A DNA stretch of 64,000 nucleotides from Halorarum halophilum (GTDB lineage Archaea > Halobacteriota > Halobacteria > Halobacteriales > Haloferacaceae). Under the pieces are notes generated by a model that saw only the letters and a list, made by a program, of their open reading frames with translations, was not told the DNA's origin and did no database searches. Shown piece after piece: positions 17,025 through 26,495 of this stretch (position 1 is its first letter; each line of letters starts with the position of its first letter). The stretch lies in assembly GCF_013401515.1 (NCBI RefSeq), contig NZ_CP058529.1, forward strand, positions 3,224,001 through 3,288,000. The letters are read 5' to 3'. The translations under genes and the position numbers were made by a program.

Positions 17025-18380
17025 ATGGATGCAAACTCGGCAAGGAGCTCACTTGCTGTACCGGAAGAGTCGATCCGCAAGGCATGTGGCGATACTCCGC
17101 TTCCCGAACTCGGACTCATCGAACAAGTTTGGGAGACCGACCCGATTGCGCGCGAAGCCATCGGGGAGCGGGCAGCGGATGCCTTTGGATCACTCCCCCT
17201 TGATGACGTCCCAGAGGGCGGTGAGATAGCACTCGGCGTCGGGAGCCGTGGGATCGCGAATCTCAGCCGGATCGTCGCCGGCGTTGTTGCGGAGGCCCAG
17301 GACCTCGGATACGAACCGTTCGTGTTCCCAGCGATGGGCAGTCACGGCGGGGCCACGGGGGAGGGGCAGCGCGAGATGCTGGCCGAACTCGGCGTGACCG
17401 AGTCGGCCATCGGCTGCGAGATTCGGTCGAGCATGGAGGTCACCGAGGTCGGTCGGACCGCCGACCGGGACGTGCCGGTCGTCGCCGACGCGAACGCGGT
17501 CGCGGCCGACGCGATCGTGCCGATCAACCGAGTCAAACCGCACACCGACTTCGATGGCACGGTCGAGAGCGGCCTTTCGAAGATGCTCGTCATCGGGATG
17601 GGCAAACAGCGCGGGGCGAAGATCGCCCATGACTGGGCCGTCGACTGGTCGCTCCGAAACATGATCCCCGAAATCACCGAACAGCTACTCGCGGAACTTC
17701 CCGTCGTTGGTGGGGTCGCGATTCTCGAAGACCAGCGGGACGACACCACACTCATTGAAGGGGTGCCACCGGAGGGCTTTCTCGACCGCGAGGCGGAACT
17801 CCTCGAGACCGCGTACGATATCATGCCGACGCTCCCGTTCTCGGAACTCGATGTACTAGTGCTCGACCGGCAGGGGAAGGACATCAGCGGCCAGGGGATG
17901 GACACGAACGTCATCGGTCGCCGCCCGTTTGCGATCCAGGAACCTGAGCCGGACCTTCCTGATATCAAACGGATCTATACACGGGGACTCACCGGGACGA
18001 CACACGGCAACGCCATGGGGATGGGCTCGGCCGACTTCGTCCATGCGAACCTCCTCGAAGAGATCGAGATGCCGACGACGCTCATCAACGCCCTGACGGC
18101 GAGTACGACCAGGGGCGTCCGGCTCCCGCCGGCCGTCGAGACCGACCGCGCCGGCCTCGTCGCAGCAATGTCGACAATTGGAATCGTCGACCCGACGACG
18201 GTCCGCGTCCTCCGCGCTGCCGACACGATGCACCTCCACCGGCTCTACGCGTCGACCGCGCTCGTCGAGGAAGCGCGGGACCGCGACGACCTCCGCGTAC
18301 TCGAGGAACCCTCGCCCATTAGGTTCGAAGCGGGTGACTTCGCGACCCCGTCCCCTCACGAGACGGGACATGATGATTGA
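17025..18380 (+). CDS. LarA-like (DUF2088) putative nickel-pincer racemase/epimerase
   Basis: A 451-aa protein with a Lar_N-type domain: GVGSRGIANLSRIV, then MGSHGGATGEGQ with H107, then NRVKPH with H173, GLSKM with K186 and AKIAH with H202. These positions closely match the catalytic histidines and the cofactor-attached lysine and nickel histidine remembered for lactate racemase LarA (H108, H174, K184, H200), including the 16-residue Lys-His spacing. Members isomerise 2-hydroxy acids such as lactate, malate or aldonates. No LarB, LarC or LarE cofactor-synthesis gene is in the window. Divergent from the FAH gene; probably part of the same acid-degrading pathway. Confidence 0.75.
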   Translation: MDANSARSSLAVPEESIRKACGDTPLPELGLIEQVWETDPIAREAIGERAADAFGSLPLDDVPEGGEIALGVGSRGIANLSRIVAGVVAEAQDLGYEPFVFPAMGSHGGATGEGQREMLAELGVTESAIGCEIRSSMEVTEVGRTADRDVPVVADANAVAADAIVPINRVKPHTDFDGTVESGLSKMLVIGMGKQRGAKIAHDWAVDWSLRNMIPEITEQLLAELPVVGGVAILEDQRDDTTLIEGVPPEGFLDREAELLETAYDIMPTLPFSELDVLVLDRQGKDISGQGMDTNVIGRRPFAIQEPEPDLPDIKRIYTRGLTGTTHGNAMGMGSADFVHANLLEEIEMPTTLINALTASTTRGVRLPPAVETDRAGLVAAMSTIGIVDPTTVRVLRAADTMHLHRLYASTALVEEARDRDDLRVLEEPSPIRFEAGDFATPSPHETGHDD

Positions 18381-18476
18381 TCACCGCAAAACTGAGCGCG
18401 TCGAAAACGGAGTCGATACTCCGACGGACCGAGACGGTACCCGAGCCACACCCGTAGCTGGTGTGAAGGTAATCCG

Positions 18477-19625
18477 TCAGATCGTGAGTTCGTCGAGTGC
18501 GACACGACACTGCTCGTCCGAGGACTGGTAGCTCGCTTCGGTAAGCTGGACGCCCCTAGCGCCCGCAGCGAAATCCCAGGGGAACGGCTCGTCCGCGACG
18601 ACGTGGCGAATGAACTGCTCCCACTGGATTTTGAACGCGTTCTCGAACTCCTGGTTGTTCGGCACCCCTTCCCAGTCGTCGTAGAAATCGTGTTCGTTCG
18701 GTGTGTCGGGGTTCCACTCCGGCTTTGGGGTATTGGAGTGGTGTTGGGTCTTACAATCACGAAGTCCAGCGACGGCACTCCCGTTTGTCCCGTCGACCTT
18801 GATTTCGAGGAGGTCATCGCGATTGACCCGCACAGTCCACGAGGAGTTGAGCTGTGCCACGATATCGTCCTCGAGTTCCATGATGGCGTAGGCCGCGTCG
18901 TCGGCCGTCGCTTCGTACTCCTCGCCGTTCTCATCGACGCGTCGGGGGATATGAGTCTTCTCCAGACAGCGAACCGACTCCACGCGGCCAAAGAGGTTCT
19001 CGATGACGTAGCTCCAGTGGGAGAACATGTCGTCGATGATTCCGCCACCGTCCTCCGCGCGGTAGTTCCAAGATGGGCGCTGTGCAGGTTGGACGTCCCC
19101 AGTAAACACCCAGTACCCGAACTCGACGCGCACCGAGAGGATCTCGCCGAAGTAGTCCTGGTCGATCAGCCGCTGGAGCTTCATCAGCCCGGGCAGCCAC
19201 AGTTTGTCTTGGACAATACCATGTTTGACATCACTTTGCTTCGCCTTCCGGGCAACTTCGAGGGCAGTATCGAAATCTCCCGCCAGGGGTTTTTCACAGT
19301 ACACGTCCTTCCCGGCCTCGATCGCTTTCAGGAGTGCGTTCGGACGGCGTGGGGTGACCTGCGAGTCGAAGTAAATCTCGTCGTCCCCGTCGAGAACTGT
19401 CTCTAGGTCGGGGTCGGCGATCCAGCGCTCGACACCGTGTTCCTCGCTCAAGGCCTTGAGTTTGCGCTCGTTCCGGCCGACCAACACCGGATTCGGGATC
19501 ACCCGCTCTCCAGTGGGGAGTTCGACCCCGCCCTCGTCTCGGAGGGCCAGAATAGATCGGATGAGGTGTTGATTCGTTCCCATCCGGCCGGTCACGCCAT
19601 TCATGATGATACCAATCTCTTGCAT
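18477..19625 (-). CDS. Gfo/Idh/MocA-family oxidoreductase
   Basis: A 382-aa NAD(P)-dependent dehydrogenase-like protein. It has an N-terminal Rossmann domain (MNGVTGRMG), the signature VYCEKPLAGD with the conserved Glu-Lys-Pro, and a C-terminal beta-sheet domain with GGGIIDDMFSHWSYV. Members oxidise or reduce sugars, inositols and hydroxy acids. The phosphate-binding loop has GxxGRMG rather than the usual GxGxxG. Start ATG at 19625 (MQEIGIIMNG). It is convergent with the LarA-like gene and divergent from a second Gfo/Idh/MocA gene. Substrate not predictable. Confidence 0.88.
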   Translation of the reverse strand: MQEIGIIMNGVTGRMGTNQHLIRSILALRDEGGVELPTGERVIPNPVLVGRNERKLKALSEEHGVERWIADPDLETVLDGDDEIYFDSQVTPRRPNALLKAIEAGKDVYCEKPLAGDFDTALEVARKAKQSDVKHGIVQDKLWLPGLMKLQRLIDQDYFGEILSVRVEFGYWVFTGDVQPAQRPSWNYRAEDGGGIIDDMFSHWSYVIENLFGRVESVRCLEKTHIPRRVDENGEEYEATADDAAYAIMELEDDIVAQLNSSWTVRVNRDDLLEIKVDGTNGSAVAGLRDCKTQHHSNTPKPEWNPDTPNEHDFYDDWEGVPNNQEFENAFKIQWEQFIRHVVADEPFPWDFAAGARGVQLTEASYQSSDEQCRVALDELTI

Positions 19626-19896
19626 GGGGCTAGTGCGTCGTCGAAACTCCAATTCGGCACTACAATAACGTTTTGGTCACCCCTTGGGTACTACCCACAA
19701 GAACGGTGGAGTGATTGACTCCCATCTTCCCAGTCCATCGACTTCTTCGGCGATCACGATTCACCTCTCATTCGGGCGAATTGCTATAATGACTCGACTG
19801 GATCCGCAGTTACAGAGGTATGGGGCGAGCAAGGAGTTTGATGCAATTTTGGCTGTTACCTCTATACTCATATAACTCCTCACGGCAGTCGGATGT

Positions 19897-21003
19897 ATGG
19901 GTGTGAACATCGGTTATGTCGGTATCGACCATCACCACCGTGACCCGTACTTCGCTGTTGCGAGCGGCCTGGACGTCACAATCACCGCGGTGTGTGAGCC
20001 CGGCCGACAAGTGGACGTTGAGAACGTCGCTGCCATGGACGAACGACCAGACGAAGTCACCACCGAGGGACAGAACGTCGCCGATCTCGTGGCGGGTGCG
20101 TCGGTCTACGAGGACCCGCACCGCCTCGTCGCCGATGGGGACATCGACGTCGTCTGGATTACGTATCGTAGCGACGAGACGCCGTCGATCATCGAAAGTG
20201 CCGTCGAGAACAGCGTCCACGTCATCAGTGAGAAACCGATAGCACGGACCGCAGCCGACCTCGAAACGATTGCGCAGCGGGCGAACGAGGCAGGCGTCAC
20301 CGTCTCGCCGACGATGTACTATCGAAAGAACCCCGTTGCGATGGAACTCCGTGACCGAGTCCGCGATGGCTTCTTCGGCGACGTGTGGACCGTTGAGGGG
20401 CGGTTCAACGCAAGCCAGCTCTCCTACCGGAACACCGACCACTACATCTACGACGAGGCGACCAGTCGCGGCGGCGCCCTCCAGTGGATCGGGCCGCACT
20501 GGGTCGACATGATGCCGTGGGTCCTCGATGATCCGATTGCCCAGGTGAACGCTGAGTTCCACGAGGCGGCGGATACCGACGTTGATGCGGGGGCCGTACT
20601 TCAGTTCAAGACCGAAGGTGGAACGCTCGGCACGTATCATACGGGGTATTACCTGAGCGACCGCGGCAAGGACACGCATCTCGGCCTCTACGGAACCGAC
20701 GCCCAAGCTCTGACGCCGCTCCACCACGACTCCCTCCAGCACGAGCCGACGGTTCCGCTCGAACTCACGTCGGAGAAACCGGACTGGTCGGCAGCGCCAA
20801 CGCGGACCACCGAGTTCGAGTTCTCCTACGACCGCTTCCCGGCCTGGGGTGACTTCGTCCAGGACTACTTCGAGGCGTACTTCGAGGGCTACGAGACGGG
20901 GGACGTGCCCGCGACGGTCGACGACGCGGTCCAGTTGCTCAGAGTCCTCGACGCGGCCTACGAGTCCGGCGACCGTGGCGAGTGGGTCGAAGTCTCGGAC
21001 TAG
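19897..21003 (+). CDS. Gfo/Idh/MocA-family oxidoreductase (second copy, distinct)
   Basis: A 368-aa protein with a Rossmann N-terminal region (VNIGYVGIDHHHRDPYF), the conserved VISEKPIARTAADL motif and a C-terminal domain with the segment RGGALQWIGPHWVDMMPW. It is only distantly similar to its neighbour, so this is not a recent duplication. A TATA-like box lies about 24 nt before the ATG. The unusual GIDHHHRDPYF replaces the glycine-rich loop, so nucleotide binding may be altered. Likely acts on a sugar-derived acid in this island. Confidence 0.87.
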   Translation: MGVNIGYVGIDHHHRDPYFAVASGLDVTITAVCEPGRQVDVENVAAMDERPDEVTTEGQNVADLVAGASVYEDPHRLVADGDIDVVWITYRSDETPSIIESAVENSVHVISEKPIARTAADLETIAQRANEAGVTVSPTMYYRKNPVAMELRDRVRDGFFGDVWTVEGRFNASQLSYRNTDHYIYDEATSRGGALQWIGPHWVDMMPWVLDDPIAQVNAEFHEAADTDVDAGAVLQFKTEGGTLGTYHTGYYLSDRGKDTHLGLYGTDAQALTPLHHDSLQHEPTVPLELTSEKPDWSAAPTRTTEFEFSYDRFPAWGDFVQDYFEAYFEGYETGDVPATVDDAVQLLRVLDAAYESGDRGEWVEVSD

Positions 21004-21162
21004 CAACGCCGCACGCTCGGAGTCCTGCACTCTGGTTTTCCTTACGCGCGTTCCAGGTTTGTAGGTCGACAATTCATGCACCCTCGCTTCCGCTCCATCG
21101 GTTCTGACACCATCCTCGAGCAGTGATTTCGTCTCGTCGCTAGACGTTCGACTATCCTGAAC

Positions 21163-21169
21163 TTTATAT
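21163..21169 (+). promoter_or_regulatory. TATA box of the second IclR gene
   Basis: TTTATAT is centred 26 nt before the ATG at 21192 and supports that start over an in-frame ATG at 21168, which lies inside the TATA region itself. Confidence 0.65.
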
Positions 21170-21191
21170 GATTAGCTGCGCTGCTTCCCCT

Positions 21192-21959
21192 ATGGACAAC
21201 AAAGACGGACCGAAGACACTGCAGACGACGGCGACGTCGATAGAGATTCTCAATCTGCTTGAAGCAGTCGATGGTGCGAGGGTCTCCGAGATCGCCGATC
21301 AGATGGAGACCCCAAAGAGCACTGTTCACGGTCACCTCGCGACGCTTAAGGAGAAAAAGTTCGTAATTCAGCGAGGTGATTTCTACTATCTCGGCCCCGA
21401 ACTCCTGCGCTTGGGCAATCAGGTCCGGACCCGGCAGGAGGGATTCGTCCTAGCACGCGAGTTCACGGAGCGACTGTTCGAAGAAGTCGAACTTCGATCC
21501 ATCTTTGCAGTAGAGATGGGTGGAAAAGCAGTTTTCATTCATACTGCGTCGGGAAGCAAAATGGGATGGATGCATGAACAGTTAGGAAACCGCCTGTACC
21601 TCCACAACACTGCTGTTGGGAAGGCGATACTCGCTGAGTATCCCAAATCGAGAGTCGAACAGATCCTCGATGAATGGGGGATGCCGGCGGAAACTGAGAA
21701 CACTATCACTGACCGAGCGGCCTTATTCGACGAACTCGCTGAAGTCCGCGACCAGGGGTACGCCGTCAATCGCGCAGAGAACATCAAAGAACTACATGGA
21801 ATTGGTGTCGCCGCGACCAGACAATCGGGAGAAGTGATTGGTGGATTCAGCGTCACCGGTCCGGAGCACTCGTTTACCGGCTCGAACAGGGAGGGACAAC
21901 TTGCGGACAGGGTGACGGAGATAATCAACGAGTACGAACTTGAACTAGCACTCGCGTGA
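21192..21959 (+). CDS. IclR-family transcriptional regulator (acid-degradation island)
   Basis: A 255-aa regulator with a winged helix-turn-helix (SEIADQMETPKSTVHGHLA, roughly 30-75) and a C-terminal effector-binding domain (LHNTAVGKAILAEYPKSRV; IGVAATRQSGEVIGGFSVTG). It lies between two oxidoreductase genes and a NitT/TauT-type ABC transporter operon on the same strand, so control of this uptake and degradation island is the natural reading. It differs clearly from the regulator at 9.6 kb, which suggests a different inducer. Confidence 0.93.
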   Translation: MDNKDGPKTLQTTATSIEILNLLEAVDGARVSEIADQMETPKSTVHGHLATLKEKKFVIQRGDFYYLGPELLRLGNQVRTRQEGFVLAREFTERLFEEVELRSIFAVEMGGKAVFIHTASGSKMGWMHEQLGNRLYLHNTAVGKAILAEYPKSRVEQILDEWGMPAETENTITDRAALFDELAEVRDQGYAVNRAENIKELHGIGVAATRQSGEVIGGFSVTGPEHSFTGSNREGQLADRVTEIINEYELELALA

Positions 21960-22201
21960 GAACAGCACGTGGGAATTCGTGGTTTCACATATGGGAACTT
22001 TATAACAGGCTGGCTCGAAATGACAAGCCTAGGCTTGTAATATTGTGCGTGTCATTCACGTACATAAACGGGTCTCGCCCTCGGCCCCATTCGAGAGTAC
22101 CGAACTATAAATAGCACTTATTGTAGCGGCCTGTTAGCGCCAACAAAACGATCGCACTGACGAGTCGATGGTAAGAACTGTCACTCTCCGTATACCACAA
22201 T

Positions 22202-22209
22202 TTTTATAA
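22202..22209 (+). promoter_or_regulatory. TATA box of the NitT/TauT-type binding-protein gene
   Basis: TTTTATAA is centred 28 nt before the ATG at 22233. Two further TATA-like boxes lie near 21995 and 22105, and no gene is supported between 21960 and 22232. Confidence 0.6.
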
Positions 22210-22232
22210 GGGGAACGCAAACCCAACTCCCG

Positions 22233-23465
22233 ATGCCCGACCGAGAATCGAGTTCGGCGGAAGAACAGATAGTTGACGACCTTGATGGCCTGCTTCCGGG
22301 AAGCATTGATCGGCGGAAATTCCTCCACGGCTCGCTAAGCTCCCTTGGTGCTGTAATGTTCGCCGGCTGCATGGGCGGCGGCGGTGGAAACGGGGGCGGC
22401 AACGGGGGCGGCAATGGCGGCGGTAATGGCAACGCTGAGGTTTTCACGACACCGTGGAAGCAAGAACCCTCGTGGGGTCACGCACACGTTGCAGAAGGTC
22501 GTGGGTACTGGGAGGACGCCGGCGTTCCCAACATCGACGCGACGCGGGGCAACGGGTCGGACACTGAGGCCCAGAACATCGGTGTTGGCAACAAGCAGAT
22601 GGGAATCAGTTCCATGCCGACGGCGCTGAGCGTCTATCCAGAAACCGAGGACACCGAGGCACTGGACATGTCGATCGTAGGGCTGGCTCGGGGGCGACCG
22701 CTTCTGTCGCTCATCTGGCGCAAGGACCAGATGAAAAACAGGGAGGACATCGCCGGGAAATCTATCCTCGCGGCATCCGGGTTCGCGGCGGCAACCTCGG
22801 ACGTCTACCCCAATCTAGTTGGCGTTGACCCAAGCGAAGTGGATATGCAGGAGGGGACGGAGGAGGTCGCTGCCCCCAAACTAGCCAACAATGAAGTCCA
22901 GGCCATCTGGGGGTCCATCGACCTGCTTCCCGCCTACCAAGAGGAAGTGGACGCCGAACTCGGTGTAACCCCGCTGACGGCCTTCGGTGCGTTCCCTGGC
23001 TTCCCAATTTGGGTCAACAACAGCTGGTACGAGAACAAGGAGAACAACGTAGAGTTCATGTCGAAGGTCCTGACCGGGTACTTCAAGGCCCTAAAGTGGG
23101 GGCTGCTGAACCAGGGCGAGTATCTCGACTACCTCAAAAACGAGGTTAACCCCAACCTCCAGACCTGGACCGACGAGGAACTCCAAGGCCAGCACGCGGT
23201 GAACTGCGCCCAAGCGATCACGCTGGACATGAAGGACGAGGGGCTCGGCTACTTCACCGAGGACGGCGTATCGTTCGTTCTCGAGAACGCCGGGTCAGCC
23301 CTGGTCGACAACCCCGACGCACTCCCGTCCGCGAGCGAGCTTGTCGACAGGCGCGCGTACGAACAATCGGAGAAAGTGACGTTTACCGAGGATGAGTGGA
23401 ACCAGCTATCCGAAACCGCCGGCGAAGTGTGGAATCTCTTTGAGGAGGCCGAATCTGGGAACTGA
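22233..23465 (+). CDS. NitT/TauT-type ABC substrate-binding lipoprotein
   Basis: A 410-aa secreted protein with a long acidic N-terminal leader, a twin-arginine signal (DRRKFLHGS), a lipobox FAGC and a Gly/Asn-rich tether of repeated GGGN units. The mature domain resembles NMT1/SsuA-type binding proteins: TPWKQEPSWGHAHVAEGRG at the start, NREDIAGKSILAASG in the first lobe and the lobe-crossing APKLANNEVQAIWGS. The family brings in nitrate, taurine, alkanesulfonates, thiamine precursors or aromatic acids. It is followed by a matching ATPase and two permeases. Confidence 0.87.
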   Translation: MPDRESSSAEEQIVDDLDGLLPGSIDRRKFLHGSLSSLGAVMFAGCMGGGGGNGGGNGGGNGGGNGNAEVFTTPWKQEPSWGHAHVAEGRGYWEDAGVPNIDATRGNGSDTEAQNIGVGNKQMGISSMPTALSVYPETEDTEALDMSIVGLARGRPLLSLIWRKDQMKNREDIAGKSILAASGFAAATSDVYPNLVGVDPSEVDMQEGTEEVAAPKLANNEVQAIWGSIDLLPAYQEEVDAELGVTPLTAFGAFPGFPIWVNNSWYENKENNVEFMSKVLTGYFKALKWGLLNQGEYLDYLKNEVNPNLQTWTDEELQGQHAVNCAQAITLDMKDEGLGYFTEDGVSFVLENAGSALVDNPDALPSASELVDRRAYEQSEKVTFTEDEWNQLSETAGEVWNLFEEAESGN

Positions 23466-23817
23466 CACCCCACCAGTGGTCCCCTTGCAGAGTAGATGAT
23501 CGGGCCCGAACCACTCTCGGTCACCGATGGGCCATCGCACCGTAGCAAGCCGACAGCCGTTGTGGAGACGGATCAGATTATTTGAACGAGACAATTCCTC
23601 AGCAAGGCCTCGGTTCTACCGAAACTCCTGGTAAACGAAGCAAGTGTCTCGGGGCTTGACCATGGTGTAGTTCACGACAGATGGACGATCACTCACCGGA
23701 CACGTGATCAGACCGGGGCATGCTCTCCTCGTACGACACGTGATTCCAATTTCAGCCGGTCGGTTTTGGCAGAATCAGTTATCCTTATGGGGTGTGGCAT
23801 ACGACGTGCGTGTGTGA
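23466..23817 (+). other. Intergenic region before the ATPase gene
   Basis: No gene is supported. A weak TATA-like box (around 23785-23792) lies about 28 nt before the ATPase start, so the ATPase and permeases may have their own promoter. Confidence 0.5.
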
Positions 23818-24663
23818 ATGAGTAACGAGTTAGCACCGGAGTCCCAGGCGGGCGACACGACGTCTGCGGAGAACACGATCTCATTTAGCGGTGTTGACAA
23901 GGTGTACGGTGCCGACGAGGCGGCTGAGGAGTCAGTGACGGCACTCAAAGACATCGACCTGGATATCTCACGTGGTGAATTCGTATCCGTGGTCGGCCCC
24001 TCGGGCTGTGGGAAGACGACGTTATTGCATCTTGCCGCGGGCCTCTTGGAAGCCACGGATGGGGCCGTCAAAATCAACGGCGTCGACGTGCAGAGTCCCG
24101 ATCACGAGCGAAAGGAAGTAGGGCTCGTGTTCCAGCATCCGGTCGCCCTGGAATGGCGGACCGTGCTGAAGAACATCATGCTCCCGATTCAGATCCTGAG
24201 AGAGAACGGGGCGATAGAGGGGGACATGTCCGAGTATCGGGAGCGCGCCGAGGAACTCATCTCCCTCGTGGGGCTCGAAGGGTTCGGTGACTCGTATCCA
24301 AACGAGCTGTCCGGCGGGATGCAACAGCGAGTCACGATCAGCCAGGCGCTGATTTACAATCCCTCTGTCCTGCTGATGGACGAACCGTTCGGGTCGCTGG
24401 ACGCGATGACGAAGGACGAACTCAACCTCGAACTGCTACGAATCTGGCGCGAGACAGAGAAGACGGTCCTGTTCATCACGCACGACCTAGACGAGGCCGT
24501 GTTCCTCTCGGATCGGGTTATCGTTCTCTCCCCCCGACCGGGCCAGGTCGCCGACGTCATCGACATCGACCTCGACCGTCCGCGAACTGATGACACGAGG
24601 GGATCGGAACGCTTCGTTGAACTGTCGGCCAAACTCCATCAGCACTTCAAGAGTCTACGATGA
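23818..24663 (+). CDS. NitT/TauT-type ABC transporter ATPase (SsuB/TauB-like)
   Basis: A 281-aa ATPase. Walker A is GPSGCGKTT (60-68), the Q-loop segment is VFQHPVALEWRTVLKN, the signature is LSGGMQQRVTISQA, and Walker B with D-loop is LLMDEPFGSLDA; FITHDLDEAVFLSDR completes the H-loop. The short C-terminal tail and the DEAVFLSDRVIVLSPRPG segment are typical of the nitrate/taurine/sulfonate subfamily. The stop overlaps the start of the first permease (ATGA). Confidence 0.93.
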   Translation: MSNELAPESQAGDTTSAENTISFSGVDKVYGADEAAEESVTALKDIDLDISRGEFVSVVGPSGCGKTTLLHLAAGLLEATDGAVKINGVDVQSPDHERKEVGLVFQHPVALEWRTVLKNIMLPIQILRENGAIEGDMSEYRERAEELISLVGLEGFGDSYPNELSGGMQQRVTISQALIYNPSVLLMDEPFGSLDAMTKDELNLELLRIWRETEKTVLFITHDLDEAVFLSDRVIVLSPRPGQVADVIDIDLDRPRTDDTRGSERFVELSAKLHQHFKSLR

Positions 24664-25508
24664 TCGGAAGTGCCGTTCGCAAAATAGGCGACGGGATGCC
24701 GGAGGCCGGTCGGTTTACGGTCGAAGACTCCCGGCGAACCCGCTGGACGCTGTCCGCCATTGGCATGCTCCTCGTGCTTGGGCTCTGGGAGCTGACCACG
24801 ACCGTCCTCGAACTCAATCCGAAGTACTTCCCGGGCCCGACCGAGGTGCTGAACGAACTCGTGCGAATCTGGCCTGCGATCACGAGTGCGCTGCCAAACA
24901 CGCTCTCGGCGGCCATCACAGGGTATCTCATCGCACTCGCGCTGTCCATCGCTATCGCGATTCCGCTCGCCGCCAACGAACGGGTCCTGAACGCCCTGAT
25001 GCCGTTTATCATCGGGACGAACACCGTCCCGCGTATTGCGATGACTCCGCTTGTCATCTACTGGGTTAGCTTCGTCACGGTCTCCGGTCTCTATCTCGCG
25101 AACTACGTTATGGCGGTCTGGGTGGCGTTCTTCCCAATGTTGATCGCTGCACTCGATGGATTCAGAAGCACCGACGAGGCGACGGAGAACATGCTCCAAC
25201 TGTACGGCGCAACGACGTGGCAGGAGTTCAAGTACGTCCGCTTCAAGCAAGGGCTCCCGTTCATCTTCGACGGAATGAAGATTGGATTCGTGCTGGCGAT
25301 GATCGGTGCAGTCGTCGGCGAATTCGTCAGCGGGACATTTGGCATTGGGTCACAGGCGGCCTCCGCGATTGGTCGCACGAGTGTCTCACGGGCGTTCGCC
25401 ATCGTCCTCGTACTGGGATTCATCAGCACTGGCGTCGTGCTCATCATCTACATGATCGAGAGCCGCTTCCTCTTCTGGCGCGAATCGTCGATCATGGGGG
25501 AGGGCTAA
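24660..25508 (+). CDS. NitT/TauT-type ABC transporter permease 1
   Basis: A 282-aa membrane subunit of the SsuC/TauC type with about six spans and the EAA-like docking loop ENMLQLYGATTWQEFKYVRF. Start ATG overlaps the stop of the ATPase gene. A second permease follows after 3 nt, so the channel is probably a heterodimer, whereas bacterial SsuC/TauC transporters usually use one permease gene. Confidence 0.92.
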   Translation: MIGSAVRKIGDGMPEAGRFTVEDSRRTRWTLSAIGMLLVLGLWELTTTVLELNPKYFPGPTEVLNELVRIWPAITSALPNTLSAAITGYLIALALSIAIAIPLAANERVLNALMPFIIGTNTVPRIAMTPLVIYWVSFVTVSGLYLANYVMAVWVAFFPMLIAALDGFRSTDEATENMLQLYGATTWQEFKYVRFKQGLPFIFDGMKIGFVLAMIGAVVGEFVSGTFGIGSQAASAIGRTSVSRAFAIVLVLGFISTGVVLIIYMIESRFLFWRESSIMGEG

Positions 25509-25511
25509 CAG

Positions 25512-26381
25512 ATGTCGAGAGTGCCAGCCCACCGATCCGCGAAGACAAAGCAGTGGATCAAGCGACAGATACCGACCGTCGCCACGGGGATCGGGTTCCT
25601 CCTTCTGTGGGAACTCGTCGCCCGCGTAATCGGCAACAATCGGATTTTCGCGACTATTCCCTACACCCTGAAACAGACGCTCGAGCGGAGTGACACTGTC
25701 GTCGTTCGGGTGATGGAGACCTTCACGTCCGTGTTCGTCGCGTTCATCCTCGCTGTCTGCCTCGGTGTGGTTCTGGGGATGGTGGTCGCCGAGCTCTACA
25801 CCATCAGGCAGATGACGATGCCACTCATCATCTTCGCGTACGCAGTTCCCCACCCAGTCCTCGCACCGATGTTCATCATTTGGTTCCTCATCGGCGGGGA
25901 TATCACGCTTCTCACGTTTCAGAATCCCGCCGCATACGTGCTCGGCTCCGAAATGGTCAGAGAGTCGACGCTGAGTCTGGCGATCGACGGTGTCTCTACC
26001 TTCGGTGCATGGGTTGGGTTCTTCCCGGTCTTCCTCAGCACGATCACCGGGATGAACGCGCTAGAGGAGCGATTCCAACACCTGGGCGCCGTCCTGGGTG
26101 CCTCGAGATGGCAGATGGTCAAGTACTTCCGGTTCTGGCGTGCCATGCCGAACATTACGAGCAGCATCAAATCGACCGTCCAGCTCTCCATCGTGGGAGT
26201 AATCGTCGCGGAGTTTATCGCGTCTTCATCCGGGATCGGATATCAGATCGTCTTGGCGTGGAAAAACGCGGCACTCGGCTACATGTTCGGGGTCGTCATC
26301 GTCATCATGCTCGGCTCCTACCTGTTCTACCAGATTGCCGTGTGGACGCTCAAGGCTGTGACGCCGCCGGGGTCGGTTTAA
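25512..26381 (+). CDS. NitT/TauT-type ABC transporter permease 2
   Basis: A 289-aa membrane subunit with spans like permease 1 and the docking loop ERFQHLGAVLGASRWQMVKY. The pair of non-identical permeases is reminiscent of pyrimidine-precursor (ThiXY-like) or aromatic-acid importers in this family, but the substrate cannot be read from the sequence. Last transport gene of the operon; an amidohydrolase follows after 114 nt with its own promoter. Confidence 0.92.
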   Translation: MSRVPAHRSAKTKQWIKRQIPTVATGIGFLLLWELVARVIGNNRIFATIPYTLKQTLERSDTVVVRVMETFTSVFVAFILAVCLGVVLGMVVAELYTIRQMTMPLIIFAYAVPHPVLAPMFIIWFLIGGDITLLTFQNPAAYVLGSEMVRESTLSLAIDGVSTFGAWVGFFPVFLSTITGMNALEERFQHLGAVLGASRWQMVKYFRFWRAMPNITSSIKSTVQLSIVGVIVAEFIASSSGIGYQIVLAWKNAALGYMFGVVIVIMLGSYLFYQIAVWTLKAVTPPGSV

Positions 26382-26461
26382 GAACTCAATCTTTCGCAAC
26401 GGTGTTAGCGTACAGTCCAGCCACTCATGACGATGGGTTGAACTAGGCTTCCTCACAGTAG

Positions 26462-26467
26462 CTTTAT
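26462..26467 (+). promoter_or_regulatory. TATA-like box of the amidohydrolase gene
   Basis: CTTTAT is centred about 31 nt before the ATG at 26496, so this gene can be transcribed independently as a leaderless mRNA. Confidence 0.5.
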
Positions 26468-26495
26468 CACGCCACCAACAAGAAGCGCTATCAGG

